Assembly (NCBI GenBank): GCA_031275595.1
Contig: JAISOO010000120.1
Span: 1-25,998 of the forward strand
Origin: Spirochaetaceae bacterium
GTDB lineage: Bacteria > Spirochaetota > Spirochaetia > Treponematales > Breznakiellaceae
Direction of reading: 5' to 3'
Length of the DNA stretch: 25,998 nucleotides
In this document: one piece after another, positions 1 through 8,432 of the stretch
Layout of the letters: every line of letters begins with the position of its first letter
How positions within the stretch are numbered: position 1 is the stretch's first letter
Made by a program: the position numbers and the translations under genes
Notes under the pieces: generated by a model
Databases searched by the model: none
What the model saw: the letters and a program-made list of their open reading frames with translations, nothing else
Told to the model about the DNA's origin: nothing

Positions 1-115
1 TTTCCCAAAACTTCAGTTTTTGGGAAAGCAACCTTAGATTTATTGGAAAAAGCGGGCTTTAGACCGCTTTTTCGGAAGCCTTTCCCAAAACTAACCGAGT
101 TTTGGGAAAGGCTCC
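1..115 (+). repeat. Triple-hairpin intergenic element, copy A
   Basis: Three consecutive hairpins are visible. Hairpin 1 (1-27) has a stem TTTCCCAAAAC and a loop containing CTTCAG. The central hairpin (about 46-73) has an AAAAAGCGG stem followed by CCGCTTTTT. Hairpin 3 (78-112) has a stem GCCTTTCCCAAAAC and a loop TAACCGA. Linkers are AACCTTAGAT between hairpins 1 and 2 and a short CGGAA between 2 and 3. The outer stems of hairpins 1 and 3 share sequence, so the element ends are inverted repeats. The left edge may be cut by the window start. Near-identical copies lie at 18785-18903 (same orientation) and at 6643-6762 and 23183-23301 (opposite orientation). Confidence 0.9.
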
Positions 116-127
116 ATACGTGGTAAT

Positions 128-211
128 GTGGGTAAATAAGGCATAGGAAGCGGCTGCCCTTGGCTTGTCTTGCCAAGGTCGATGTCGCGGGTCCGGCTCC
201 CGCTTCCCGCC
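128..211 (+). ncRNA. Possible small structured RNA (tRNA-like, unidentified)
   Basis: This stretch between repeat A and an intrinsic terminator is rich in pairing. A perfect 7-bp hairpin CCTTGGC/GCCAAGG with a 7-nt loop TTGTCTT lies at 158-178. A T-arm-like hairpin GCGGG/CCCGC with a 7-nt loop lies at 187-203. An alternative closing stem GGAAGCGG/CCGCTTCC pairs 146-153 with 200-207. GTGGGTA at 128-134 could pair imperfectly with 204-210 as an acceptor stem. The spacing and missing conserved tRNA positions (no TTC in the T loop, five nucleotides between acceptor and D stem, ten-nucleotide variable region) argue against a functional tRNA. It may be a degenerate tRNA or an sRNA ending at the terminator. 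Confidence 0.3.
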
Positions 212-215
212 TTGG

Positions 216-249
216 AAAGCCCGGGAAGGTATCGTTTCCGGGCTTTTTT
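216..249 (+). terminator. Rho-independent terminator
   Basis: A GC-rich stem (AAAGCCCGG pairing with CCGGGCTTT) with a short loop is followed by a run of six T. It would end a plus-strand transcript covering the structured segment at 128-211. Confidence 0.75.
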
Positions 250-253
250 ATGC

Positions 254-282
254 TTGACACAGCTATTTTAATCAAATAAACT
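254..282 (+). promoter_or_regulatory. Sigma70-type promoter
   Basis: TTGACA at 254-259 is followed after exactly 17 bp by TAAACT at 277-282. It lies just past a terminator and upstream of repeat B and tRNA-Leu at 515, which it probably drives. A second AT box (TTATAT, 284-289) lies further on but its spacing is too long. Confidence 0.5.
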
Positions 283-290
283 CTTATATG

Positions 291-433
291 GGGCTGTTTC
301 AAAACTTCAGTTTTTGGAACAGCTTCTTACCCCTGGAGAAAATTGCATAAGCCGTAAATGCTTAACGTATAAGAGATGAGCGATTTTCTCCCAAAGCCGG
401 TTCCAAAACCGACCGGGTCTTGGAGCCGGCTCA
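291..433 (+). repeat. Triple-hairpin element, copy B (diverged stems)
   Basis: It has the same architecture as copy A with different stems. Hairpin 1 (292-323) uses GGCTGTTTC...GGAACAGC around the same AAAACTTCAGTTTT core. The central hairpin (335-391) uses GGAGAAAAT/ATTTTCTCC with a longer interior. Hairpin 3 (396-430) uses GCCGGTTCC...GGAGCCGGC with the loop core CCGACCGGGT. Arm changes are matched by complementary changes on the other side, so pairing rather than sequence is conserved. It sits between a promoter at 254-282 and tRNA-Leu. Confidence 0.8.
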
Positions 434-514
434 AATAATAGTGGATTTGCTCTTATCACAGGACCGGGGGTTCAATTTGTCCTTTGAAGGGGTCCCCAGG
501 GGGCTTAAAAAAGC

Positions 515-595
515 GCGAGAGTGGTGGAACTGGTAGACACGCCAGACTTAGGATCTGGTGCCTTCGGCATAAGGGTTCAAGTCCCTTCTCTCGCA
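515..595 (+). tRNA. tRNA-Leu (anticodon TAG)
   Basis: A complete class II cloverleaf can be drawn. The acceptor stem is GCGAGAG/CTCTCGC. The D arm contains TGGTAGACA. The anticodon stem CCAGA/TCTGG closes the loop CTTAGGA, with anticodon TAG reading CUA leucine codons. The long variable arm is GCCTTCGGC, as expected for Leu. The T arm is GGGTTCAAGTCCC and the discriminator base is A. The 3' CCA is not encoded, so a CCA-adding enzyme is needed. No clear terminator follows; instead there are rearranged copies of its own 3' end at 609-745. Confidence 0.95.
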
Positions 596-608
596 GGGGT
601 TTTAATAT

Positions 609-745
609 CGCGAGAAACGGGGACTTGAACGGCGCCCGGCAGAAGGTGCTTTGGGGACAAAGCAATACGGTTCAAGCCCCGAAAACGGCCGGTGTTTCGG
701 GAGAAGGGACGGCAGACTGCGGAGGCCAGGCCCCTTCTCCCGCAA
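609..745 (+). repeat. Inverted and direct fragments of the tRNA-Leu 3' end
   Basis: Four fragments resemble the T arm or acceptor of tRNA-Leu 515-595. 609-630 is an inverted copy of acceptor plus T arm (GCGAGA then GGGACTTGAAC). 668-680 is a direct T-arm piece (GGTTCAAGCCCC). 697-708 is an inverted acceptor piece. 731-745 is a direct acceptor piece (CCCTTCTCCCGCA). They pair as two hairpins, 618-630 with 668-680 and 698-708 with 732-742, the latter a perfect 11-bp stem. An open frame across this region has no recognisable product and I treat it as non-coding. Confidence 0.6.
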
Positions 746-809
746 GGGGCGTAAAAACGTACCGGCAGGCTTTACTTGTCAAGCATCCTCAGAATGAAGG
801 GGAAAAGGG

Positions 810-851
810 ATTGGCTTAATGGGGGGTAACCGCTTTTTTTCAAACCGGTTA
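810..851 (+). repeat. Fragment of a triple-hairpin element
   Basis: The stretch reading TAATGGGGG, then TAACCGCTTTTT, matches the right half of the central hairpin of copy G (8154-8195). AACCG/CGGTT can pair weakly across it. It appears to be a decayed partial copy lying in the leader region of tig. Confidence 0.4.
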
Positions 852-928
852 AAAAATAAGCTTTGAAGCTGATTTAAATAGGATTATTTTCTAAATATTA
901 GTATATTTAAAGGATCAAGAGGAAAATC

Positions 929-2296
929 GTGGCCACAACAAAAGAAATAACCCCCTTGGAACATTCCCGTGTGAAGCTAACCGTCACCGTTGATAGGGAA
1001 GATGTCCGTTCCCAATATGATGATCTGATATCCGGTTACCGCAAATCCCTGCACATTCCGGGTTTCCGCCCGGGAAAGGCCCCCAGGGATGTATTGGAGC
1101 GGAAATTGGGGAGTGCCCTGAAGGATGAAGCCCTGGGCAGGGTCATAGAAAAATCCATCACCGCTATTTTTGAGGCAGAGGATTTCCCCAAAGAGAACCG
1201 GCCCCTCCCCTACTCCACCCCCCAATTACAGGATGAACCTTCCCTGAATTTGGATGCGGATTTGGTTTTTTCCGTAAGCTATGACGTTTTTCCTCAAATA
1301 ACGCTGGGTACCTGGAAAGGTCTGGAGCTTGAAGTTCCCCAGATCCACCTCACCGGGGAGGATATAAACCGGGAATTAGAGGTCATCCGGGAACGGAATG
1401 CCATTGTTTTAGATAAAGACGATGACGCCCCGGCGGCAAAGAACGATGTGGTTACGGTCAATTATTCGGAACTTTCCGATACCGGGGAACCCCTGCCGGG
1501 AACGGCCCGGGAAGATTTTGTTTTTACCCTGGGGTCGGGATATAATCTCTTTAAGTTTGACGATGAGATTATCGGAATGAAAAAAGGTGAAACCAGGGAC
1601 ATTGAGAAAACCTATCCCGATGATTTTGAGCATAAGGAATTGGCGGGAAAACACAAAAAAATCCGGGTAACCCTTACGGCCCTCAAAGAGAAAAAACTCC
1701 CCGATTTGGATGACGATCTTGCCCAGGATGTGGATGAAAAATTTAAAACCCTGGAGGATCTTAAAGCCAATATCAGGGAACGGCTGACCCGGAACACGGA
1801 AAAACAGCTCCGGGAAATTAAAACAACCAAACTCCTGGAAAAGATCATGGAAACCACCCCGGTGGATCTGCCCGAATCCATGATCCGTTTTGAACTTGAT
1901 TCCCGATGGCGGAATTTGGCCCGCCGTTATAATATCGCCCCGGAGGAACTGGAAAACAAGATGGCCCGTTCCGGCGAGAATATCGAAGCCATCCGGGAGG
2001 GATGGCGGAGCGATGTCATAAAAGCCCTCCACAGCAGGCTCATCGTGGAAACGCTGCTCGAAGACCTGGGCCTTACGGTTTCCGATAACGAAGTGGAAAA
2101 GGAATATGAAACCATCGCTACGGAAACGGACGCTCCGGTGGAAGATATAAAAAAGTATTATACCCAGGAAAATATGCTTGAGTATTTAAAAGACTCGATA
2201 AAAGAGCAGAAGCTCTATGATCAGCTCTTTGAAGAAAATAAATTTATTCCCGGCCCCGAAAAACATTATCTGGACCTGGTGGGCAATAATGGTTAA
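929..2296 (+). CDS. tig: Trigger factor (ribosome-associated chaperone and peptidyl-prolyl isomerase)
   Basis: Trigger factor binds ribosomal protein uL23 at the tunnel exit and shields nascent chains in the cytoplasm. The 455-residue protein has the expected order. The N-terminal ribosome-binding domain carries the signature GFRPGKAP at residues 45-52. An FKBP-type PPIase domain runs from about 165 to 255 (VTVNY, then the LGSGYN and [11 protein letters not shown] segments). The C-terminal part is a long helical, highly charged chaperone domain. The start is a GTG preceded by a GAGG-type ribosome site. The AT-rich stretch 860-915 probably holds the promoter, but no well-spaced pair of boxes stands out. 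It heads the tig-clpP-clpX-lon cluster, an arrangement known in many bacteria. Confidence 0.97.
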   Translation: MATTKEITPLEHSRVKLTVTVDREDVRSQYDDLISGYRKSLHIPGFRPGKAPRDVLERKLGSALKDEALGRVIEKSITAIFEAEDFPKENRPLPYSTPQLQDEPSLNLDADLVFSVSYDVFPQITLGTWKGLELEVPQIHLTGEDINRELEVIRERNAIVLDKDDDAPAAKNDVVTVNYSELSDTGEPLPGTAREDFVFTLGSGYNLFKFDDEIIGMKKGETRDIEKTYPDDFEHKELAGKHKKIRVTLTALKEKKLPDLDDDLAQDVDEKFKTLEDLKANIRERLTRNTEKQLREIKTTKLLEKIMETTPVDLPESMIRFELDSRWRNLARRYNIAPEELENKMARSGENIEAIREGWRSDVIKALHSRLIVETLLEDLGLTVSDNEVEKEYETIATETDAPVEDIKKYYTQENMLEYLKDSIKEQKLYDQLFEENKFIPGPEKHYLDLVGNNG

Positions 2297-2318
2297 TATG
2301 GGTATCATGAAAGAAAAT

Positions 2319-2921
2319 ATGAACAGCCTTGTTCCGATAGTGGTAGAACAAACCGGAATGGGGGAACGGTCCTACGATATTTATTCCCGGCTTCTCAAGG
2401 ATAGAATTGTTTTTTTGGATGGGGAGATCAACGATATCACCGCGGATCTGGTGGTGGCCCAGCTTCTTTTTTTGGATGGACAGGATACGGAAAAGGATAT
2501 CAACCTCTATATCAATTCCCCCGGGGGTTCCGTTACGGCGGGACTGGCGATATACGATACCATGCAATACGTAAAGTCCGATGTGCAAACCATATGCCTG
2601 GGACAAGCGGCCAGTATGGGGGCCTTGATCCTGACCGCGGGGGCGGCGGGAAAACGGCTGGTCCTGCCCTCATCCCGGGTACTCATCCACCAGCCCTGGG
2701 GAGGAGCCCAGGGACAGGCAAAGGATATCGGTATCCAGGCCCAGGAAATTTTAAGGCTCAAAAAGCTTACGATTGAATATTTTGCAAAGCATACGGGTAA
2801 AGAAATAACCCAAATTGCCGTAGATATGGAGAGAGACTTTTATATGGCCGCGGCGGATGCGGTGGCTTATGGCGTAGCAGATCGGGTATTAACGAGGGAA
2901 AAACATGGCACGGCTTCGTAA
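2319..2921 (+). CDS. clpP: ATP-dependent Clp protease proteolytic subunit
   Basis: ClpP forms the double-heptameric serine peptidase chamber that works with ClpX or ClpA. With the chosen start it has 200 residues. The catalytic triad is visible: Ser99 in GQAASMGA, His124 in LIHQPWGG and Asp173 in MERDFYM. The oxyanion strand INSPGGSV is at 65-72. The ATG at 2319 gives the family-typical N-terminus [12 protein letters not shown] and has a weak GAAAG ribosome site. In-frame ATGs at 2289 (preceded by GGTGGG), 2298 and 2307 are alternatives, so the start may be up to 10 codons upstream. The gene follows tig by about 20 bp and its end overlaps the start of clpX, suggesting translational coupling. 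Confidence 0.95.
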   Translation: MNSLVPIVVEQTGMGERSYDIYSRLLKDRIVFLDGEINDITADLVVAQLLFLDGQDTEKDINLYINSPGGSVTAGLAIYDTMQYVKSDVQTICLGQAASMGALILTAGAAGKRLVLPSSRVLIHQPWGGAQGQAKDIGIQAQEILRLKKLTIEYFAKHTGKEITQIAVDMERDFYMAAADAVAYGVADRVLTREKHGTAS

Positions 2922-4158
2922 CGGTTCCGGTGGATATGAGCGATCCTGCTCTTTTTGCGGAAAAAGCGCCGATATGGCCAGGAGGCTTATTGCCGGGCCT
3001 AATGATGTGTTTATCTGTGACGAATGTGTGGAGGTATGCCGGAAGATCCTTTCCGAAGAGGATCACGATCTTTCCACCCAGTTTACCGGCGACATCCCCA
3101 CCCCCAAGGAGATAAAAAACTACCTGGATCTTTTTATCATAGGCCAGGATAACGCCAAAAAAGCCCTTTCCGTGGCGGTGTATAACCACTACAAACGGAT
3201 CGCAAACCCCGCCAAGGAGCCCGATGATGTGGAAATAGAAAAATCCAACGTCCTCCTCATCGGTCCTACGGGTACGGGAAAAACCCTGTTGGCGAAAACC
3301 CTGGCAAAAAAGCTCAAAGTGCCCTTTGCCATTGTGGACGCCACTACCCTGACCGAAGCGGGATATGTGGGGGAGGACGTAGAGAACATCCTCCTCAAAC
3401 TTATCCAAAATGCCGGGGGTAATATCGCCGCCGCGGAACGGGGCATCGTGTATATCGATGAAATTGACAAGATAGCCCGGAAGGGAGAAAATGTTTCCAT
3501 AACCCGGGATGTTTCCGGGGAGGGGGTCCAGCAGGCCCTCCTTAAGATCATAGAGGGAACCATCGCCTCGGTCCCCCCCCAGGGGGGGCGCAAACACCCG
3601 AACCAGGAGATGATCCGGATCGATACCACGGATATCCTCTTTATATGCGGCGGGGCCTTTGTGGGGCTGGATAAATTTATCGAACAACGGGTGGTCCAGC
3701 ACCCCATGGGATTCGGGACGGATGTCAAAATAAAATCCGAACGGAACCTGAAGGAACTCTACGATTCCCTCCATCCCGACGATCTTATCCATTTTGGAAT
3801 GATCCCCGAATTTATAGGCCGGCTTCCCATTACGGTAAGCCTGGAAGAGCTAAAAAAAGAAGACCTCCGGCGCATCATCACCGAACCCCGGAACGCCATC
3901 GTCAAACAATATCAGGCATCCCTGGCCATAGACGATGTAAAGCTGGAATTTACCGAGGAAGCCATCAACGCCATCGCCGATACGGCGATCAAACAAAAAA
4001 CCGGCGCCCGGGGCTTACGGGCGATTGTTGAGCGGCTTATGACGGATATCATGTTTGAAATTCCCTCCATGGAAGGGGGTAAACGGGTAGTGATTACCCA
4101 GGATGTGGTAGAAAAGTCGGATCCGCCCGAGATTCATCCGCTTCAAAAAAGCGCATGA
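2905..4158 (+). CDS. clpX: ATP-dependent Clp protease ATP-binding subunit ClpX
   Basis: ClpX is the AAA+ unfoldase that recognises tagged substrates and threads them into ClpP. The 417-residue protein has the N-terminal zinc-binding domain (C15, C18, C38, C41), Walker A GPTGTGKT at 120-127, pore-loop GYVG at 153-156, Walker [10 protein letters not shown] at 181-189 and the sensor II stretch TGARGLR. The ClpP-docking loop reads MGF (in HPMGFGTD) rather than the usual IGF or LGF; this is a conservative change. The ATG has a GAGGG ribosome site and lies 17 bp inside the end of clpP. Its stop overlaps the start of lon as ATGA. Confidence 0.97.
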   Translation: MARLRNGSGGYERSCSFCGKSADMARRLIAGPNDVFICDECVEVCRKILSEEDHDLSTQFTGDIPTPKEIKNYLDLFIIGQDNAKKALSVAVYNHYKRIANPAKEPDDVEIEKSNVLLIGPTGTGKTLLAKTLAKKLKVPFAIVDATTLTEAGYVGEDVENILLKLIQNAGGNIAAAERGIVYIDEIDKIARKGENVSITRDVSGEGVQQALLKIIEGTIASVPPQGGRKHPNQEMIRIDTTDILFICGGAFVGLDKFIEQRVVQHPMGFGTDVKIKSERNLKELYDSLHPDDLIHFGMIPEFIGRLPITVSLEELKKEDLRRIITEPRNAIVKQYQASLAIDDVKLEFTEEAINAIADTAIKQKTGARGLRAIVERLMTDIMFEIPSMEGGKRVVITQDVVEKSDPPEIHPLQKSA

Positions 4159-6686
4159 AGCTTCTTTCGGCTCTTAAAAATTTTAATCCGCCGGAAGAAT
4201 TTCCCCTGCTCCCCCTGCGGGGATTGGTTTTATTCCCCCATACCATGCTCCCGGTGTTCATCACCTATAAACCGGGGATCGCCGCGGTGGAAGAAGCCCT
4301 GAAACGGGAACACCGGCTGTTTGCGGCATGTCTCAAGGACTCCATTGAAACCGGGGAAACCTACCCCGTCGGTACCGTGGTCAGGATAGTACAATACCTT
4401 AAACTCCCGGATAATACCTTCCGGGTGGTTCTGCAAGGGGAATACCGGGCGGCTATAAGCTCGGTACAAAAATTCAACACCCATGGGATGGTACGGCTGG
4501 AACCGATACGGCCCGTATCTTCCGGGGACTTGCCGGATCCTGAAATGACCGCTTTGATCCGGACGGTTCAGAAATCTTTTGTCCAATACGCGGAACTCTC
4601 CAAAAAAATAAACACCGAAACCATCACGGCGGTGGAAAAAATCGAAAATCCCGAACGGCTTGGAAATCTTGTTTCCCACGCGGTTGCCGTAAAGGTGGAA
4701 CGGAAAATTAAGCTTTTAAGCATCGCCGGTACGGCGGAACGCCTGGAAGCGATCCTGGAAACCCTGGAATTAGAAAATGAAATCTTTGGAATTCAAAAAA
4801 GCATCAACGGAAAAGTGAAAAGCCGCATGGAAAAAACCCAGCGGGAATATATACTCCACGAACAACTGAAAGAAATCAATAAGGAACTGGGGAAAGACGA
4901 AGGGGAGGATGAATTTGCCGACTTGGAACGTTCCATTGAAGATCGGCATCCTCCGGAAGAGGTCCTGCTTAAGGCGAAAAAGGAAATTGCCCGGCTTCGC
5001 AAACTCCAACCCCTATCCCCGGAAGCGGGGGTCCTTCGGGGATACCTGGAATGGATATCGGATCTCCCCTGGAGAGAATCCAGTGTGGATTCCGGCAACC
5101 TTACGGAGGCGGAGCAGATCCTCAACGAAGATCACTTTGATATGCACAAGGCCAAAGAACGGATCCTGGAATACATCGCGGTCCATCGTCTGACCGCTTT
5201 TTCCGGGGATGGAAACCCGGATGTTTCCCGGATTCGGGGGCCTATTCTCTGTTTTGTCGGCCCCCCGGGAACGGGAAAAACCAGCCTGGGTAAATCCGTG
5301 GCCCGGGCATTGGGCAGATCCTTCGTCCGGATCTCCCTCGGGGGGGTACGGGACGAAGCGGAGATCCGGGGGCACCGGAAAACCTATGTGGGCTCCCTGC
5401 CGGGCAAGATCCTCCAGTCCATGCGGAAGGCGGGGACCATAAATCCGGTGTTTTTGCTGGACGAGATCGACAAACTCTCCAGCGATTTCCGGGGAGATCC
5501 CGCTTCCGCCCTGCTGGAGGTCCTGGACCCGGAACAAAACAGAACCTTTACGGATCACTACCTGGAAGTTCCCTACGATCTCTCCAAAGTGTTGTTTATT
5601 ACCACCGCCAATTCCCTCCATCAGATCCCCTACCCGCTGCTGGATCGAATGGAAATTATTGAAATTCCCGGTTACGGGGAACGGGAAAAACTCGCCATTG
5701 CCCAGCAGTTTCTGGTGCCCAAGGAACTGGAAGAAAACGGCTTGGGACAGGCATCGATCAGATTTAAGGACGAGGCGATCCTTGAAATAATCCGGCACTG
5801 GACCATGGAATCCGGGGTCCGGGGCCTGGAACGGGAAATTGCCCGCTGTATCCGGCGTATCGCCCGGAAGGCGGTGGAGAGGGAGTACGGAAAAAATCCC
5901 GAACGGCCCATGAGTTCTTTTAAAAAAATCATCCGCCCTGAGGATTTGGAAAAACTCCTGGACCGGCGGAAATATAAACACGACGTGGTTTTTAAGGAAG
6001 CCCGGGTAGGGGTTTCCTACGGCCTTGCCTGGACCGAAACCGGCGGGACCATGCTGCCGGTAGAAACCGTCAAATTTGAGGGGACCGGGGAGCTTTTTAT
6101 CACCGGGAACCTGGGGGACGTGATGAAGGAAAGCGCCCGGATAGCCCTTTCCTACCTGCGGAGCGCCCAGGACCGGTATAAATTTACCGTAACCGACGTG
6201 GGAAAAACCGATTTTCACATCCATGTTCCCGAGGGGGCTATCCCCAAAGACGGTCCCTCGGCGGGGATAACCCTGGCGGCTTCCCTGCTTTCCACCCTTT
6301 GCGGGATACCCCCCAAACCCGGCACCGCCATGACCGGGGAGCTCACCTTGACCGGGAGGGTCCTCCCCATCGGAGGGCTCAAGGAAAAACTCCTCGCCGC
6401 CGGCCGGAACGGCATGGAACGGGTCCTGCTCCCGGCGGATAACCGGGACGAATGGGCGGAACTGGACAGGGACCTGCGCGCCTCGGTGGCGGTGGATTTT
6501 GTGGAAACCGCCGACGAAGCCCTGGGGCTGCTTTTTGAGGGGGGAATACGGCGGAAGCCCCGGCTCAAATCCGACGCCCCGAAACTTCCCCAAATTTCCA
6601 AACCTAATCCCCCAAAAACAAGCGGCTTAAAGCCAAAACAGGTGAGCCTTTCCCAAAACCCGGTTGGTTTTGTGGAAGGCTCTTGA
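4155..6686 (+). CDS. lon: ATP-dependent protease Lon (LonA)
   Basis: Lon is a cytoplasmic AAA+ serine protease that removes damaged and some regulatory proteins. The 843-residue protein begins with the substrate-binding N domain ([14 protein letters not shown], 16-29). A helical region spans about 215-300. Walker A GPPGTGKT is at 369-376, then Walker B FLLDEIDK. The protease domain has the Ser-Lys dyad S702 (PKDGPSAG) and K745 (GGLKEKL). The start overlaps the clpX stop, so translation is probably coupled. The tail after about residue 795 is unusual: a Pro/Lys-rich low-complexity stretch, ending in about 14 residues encoded by the hairpin repeat at 6643-6762, including the stop codon. Confidence 0.96.
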   Translation: MKLLSALKNFNPPEEFPLLPLRGLVLFPHTMLPVFITYKPGIAAVEEALKREHRLFAACLKDSIETGETYPVGTVVRIVQYLKLPDNTFRVVLQGEYRAAISSVQKFNTHGMVRLEPIRPVSSGDLPDPEMTALIRTVQKSFVQYAELSKKINTETITAVEKIENPERLGNLVSHAVAVKVERKIKLLSIAGTAERLEAILETLELENEIFGIQKSINGKVKSRMEKTQREYILHEQLKEINKELGKDEGEDEFADLERSIEDRHPPEEVLLKAKKEIARLRKLQPLSPEAGVLRGYLEWISDLPWRESSVDSGNLTEAEQILNEDHFDMHKAKERILEYIAVHRLTAFSGDGNPDVSRIRGPILCFVGPPGTGKTSLGKSVARALGRSFVRISLGGVRDEAEIRGHRKTYVGSLPGKILQSMRKAGTINPVFLLDEIDKLSSDFRGDPASALLEVLDPEQNRTFTDHYLEVPYDLSKVLFITTANSLHQIPYPLLDRMEIIEIPGYGEREKLAIAQQFLVPKELEENGLGQASIRFKDEAILEIIRHWTMESGVRGLEREIARCIRRIARKAVEREYGKNPERPMSSFKKIIRPEDLEKLLDRRKYKHDVVFKEARVGVSYGLAWTETGGTMLPVETVKFEGTGELFITGNLGDVMKESARIALSYLRSAQDRYKFTVTDVGKTDFHIHVPEGAIPKDGPSAGITLAASLLSTLCGIPPKPGTAMTGELTLTGRVLPIGGLKEKLLAAGRNGMERVLLPADNRDEWAELDRDLRASVAVDFVETADEALGLLFEGGIRRKPRLKSDAPKLPQISKPNPPKTSGLKPKQVSLSQNPVGFVEGS

Positions 6687-6762
6687 AAAAACGGTCTGAA
6701 GCCCGTTTTTTCCCATAAATCCAAGGTTGTTTTCCCAAAAACTGAAGTTTTGGGAAAGCCTC
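6643..6762 (-). repeat. Triple-hairpin element, copy C, overlapping the 3' end of lon
   Basis: This is the reverse-orientation counterpart of copy A. Hairpin 3 comes first (6644-6681, CCTTTCCCAAAACC core with one arm imperfect). The central hairpin (about 6684-6711) has AAAAAACGG and CCGTTTTTT arms. Hairpin 1 (6730-6759) has the AAAACTGAAGTTTT core. The lon stop codon lies in the TCTTGA linker between hairpin 3 and the central hairpin. The central hairpin has A and T tracts on both sides, so it could end both lon and the convergent glycosyltransferase transcript. Confidence 0.88.
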
Positions 6763-6820
6763 AGGTAAAACACGACCGGACCGGAGCGGCCCCTCAAAAA
6801 CTTCCCCGGAAAACGAGCCC

Positions 6821-7954
6821 CTACTGAGCCACGGTCTCCTGAATTATCGCCAGGGTCCGCTCCGCACAACGATCCCAGGAAAAGGCCTGAGCCCGTTCAA
6901 GTCCCAGGGTACGGCATTCCCGGTAGATGTCACGGTTGGTGGCAAGGGTCACCATACGATCCGCCATATCTTCCGCGCTTCGGGGATCAAAATAAAGGGC
7001 GGCGTGTTCCGCCGCTTCCGGCAAGGATGCCGCCCGGGCGCAGACCGCCGGAACCCCCGAAGCCATGGCTTCCAATACCCCCATGCCGAAACCCTCGTAC
7101 ATCGAGGGGATCACCACCATATCCGCTCCGGCATAAAGCGCCGGCAGGTTTTGCACCGGGAAATAACCGGTAAAAAAGATATCGTTTTTATAGACGGAAC
7201 GGGCCGCCGCTTCCTTTACCTTATCCGCTCCATGGCGGTTATCACCGGCCAGAACCAGACGGTGGGGATACCGGGTCCGCTCCTTAAAAATACCAAAAGC
7301 CTTGATCAGCCGGATATGGTTTTTCACGGGATGGTCGATCCGGGAGACAAAAAGTATATACGGCCGGCGGAAACTAAAGGGTTGAATCAGCACCACACTT
7401 TCCTCATTTCGCGGCCGGGGGTAAAAGGCCGTGAGGTCCACCCCGTTGGGGATCACCTCTATCCGGGATTCCTTAACCCTGACCAGATCTATCAGCTCCT
7501 GCTTTACAAATTGGCTGACCGCGATGATACGATCCAGCTTCCGTAAGGAATTGGGCAGCGCCACCCGGAGGATCGCCCCTAAATGTTTCCGGGTTTTCCG
7601 GGTCCCCCAATAGGCCCCCATATCATGAACCGTTCCTATGGACGGAAAGGATGACCGGGAAGAAAGCTGCCGGTGGGCGGCGGGGAAAAAACACCCGTCG
7701 TAACCCCGTTTTTCGGCGAATTTCTGATATTTCAAGATGTGCCACAGGGAATTGGCGGTACTGCCATTGATAGAACACCGGGGGATAAATTCCATGTCCG
7801 GGGCGGCTTCGCTGTAGGCAAAACGGTCAAAATCCCACCCGAATAGTTCATACCTATCGCCCGAGGGGGGTATCCGCTTTAACAGCTGGGTTAAATAAAC
7901 GCCCACCCCGGATTTACCACCGTTACAGGCGAAGGTATCAATACCTATCTTCAT
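6821..7954 (-). CDS. GT4-family glycosyltransferase
   Basis: It probably transfers a sugar from a nucleotide-sugar donor during cell-surface glycan or glycolipid synthesis; the substrate cannot be read from the sequence. The 377-residue protein has the GT-B layout. The N-terminal Rossmann half starts MKIGIDTF with a glycine-rich GGKSGVGVY loop (12-20). The C-terminal half has FVSRIDHPVKN (202-212), typical of GT4, and the EX7E motif E287/E295 in YEGFGMGVLEA. No membrane segment is seen. The ATG is preceded by GGAGG at good spacing. The gene stands alone, convergent with lon and divergent from nrdR, with its own promoter at 7995-8023. Confidence 0.85.
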   Translation of the reverse strand: MKIGIDTFACNGGKSGVGVYLTQLLKRIPPSGDRYELFGWDFDRFAYSEAAPDMEFIPRCSINGSTANSLWHILKYQKFAEKRGYDGCFFPAAHRQLSSRSSFPSIGTVHDMGAYWGTRKTRKHLGAILRVALPNSLRKLDRIIAVSQFVKQELIDLVRVKESRIEVIPNGVDLTAFYPRPRNEESVVLIQPFSFRRPYILFVSRIDHPVKNHIRLIKAFGIFKERTRYPHRLVLAGDNRHGADKVKEAAARSVYKNDIFFTGYFPVQNLPALYAGADMVVIPSMYEGFGMGVLEAMASGVPAVCARAASLPEAAEHAALYFDPRSAEDMADRMVTLATNRDIYRECRTLGLERAQAFSWDRCAERTLAIIQETVAQ

Positions 7955-7994
7955 TATGAACCTCCGGTAGATCTGACCTCCTTATAAGACAAAT

Positions 7995-8023
7995 AGCATA
8001 TCAGGAGGAGAAACCCAAAACAA
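7995..8023 (-). promoter_or_regulatory. Predicted promoter of the glycosyltransferase gene
   Basis: Read on the minus strand, TTGTTT (8018-8023) and TATGCT (7995-8000) are separated by 17 bp, about 40 bp before the ATG at 7954. Both boxes are partial matches to the sigma70 consensus. Confidence 0.4.
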
Positions 8024-8078
8024 GCACGTGGTTACACCCCGATCCCAGGGAGGAAGTTCCCCTTTAAACAGATACCCC

Positions 8079-8222
8079 GAGGCTGTTTCAAAATCCGATG
8101 GTACGGGGAACCGGGATTTTGAAGGACAAGCGCTGCTTACAACCCTATTTAACCGAAAAAACGGATCCCCTAATGGGGGAATTAACCGCTTTTTCCCTCG
8201 CCGGCCTCAAAACCCACCGGAA
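8079..8222 (+). repeat. Triple-hairpin element, copy G (degenerate)
   Basis: Hairpin 1 (8081-8130) uses CTGTTTCAAAATCC and GGGATTTTGAAGG arms with a longer loop. The central hairpin (8154-8195) has GAAAAAACGG and ACCGCTTTTTC arms enclosing CCCCTAATGGGG. Hairpin 3 (from about 8200) is decayed, though CAAAACCCACCGG is recognisable. An open frame across 8028-8360 is formed mostly by this element and AT-rich spacer and is not considered a gene. The rest of 8024-8340 shows nothing else. Confidence 0.65.
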
Positions 8223-8342
8223 CCCATCCGAATTTTAAAGCTCCGATTTATTATACCATATTATCCGGTATTATTATACCGTATCCTTCCGGTTAAAATT
8301 TCCGATTTTTTTATTTTTTACCCTTTTTTTACGCTTACCCCC

Positions 8343-8371
8343 TTGCTACACAAGGTGTAGCGTATTATAAT
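8343..8371 (+). promoter_or_regulatory. Promoter of the nrdR-nrdD operon with an internal palindrome
   Basis: TTGCTA (8343-8348) and a consensus TATAAT (8366-8371) are 17 bp apart, about 60 bp before the nrdR ATG. Between the boxes lies the palindrome GCTACACAAGGTGTAGC (8345-8361), which would place a bound regulator directly on the promoter. It contains ACAC and GTGT half-sites like NrdR boxes, but they are 3 bp apart, not 8 as in the 16-bp NrdR box consensus. NrdR binding is therefore uncertain. Confidence 0.65.
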
Positions 8372-8432
8372 GATTATGCAAAAATAAAACGCTATATCTA
8401 GTAGTATGTTTTTTAATAGAGTGAGGAGATCA

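Noticed and set aside
128..211. Calling this segment a functional tRNA-Asp (loop TTGTCTT contains GTC) or SRP RNA
   Set aside because: T-loop, D-arm spacing and variable-loop length break tRNA rules, and the SRP RNA tetraloop core is missing.
484..819. Open frame of 111 codons across tRNA-Leu and its downstream fragments
   Set aside because: It is read through the tRNA gene and hairpins, has no ribosome site and no recognisable domain.
8028..8360. Plus-strand ORF upstream of nrdR
   Set aside because: It spans repeat G and an AT-rich promoter region, without ribosome site or domain.
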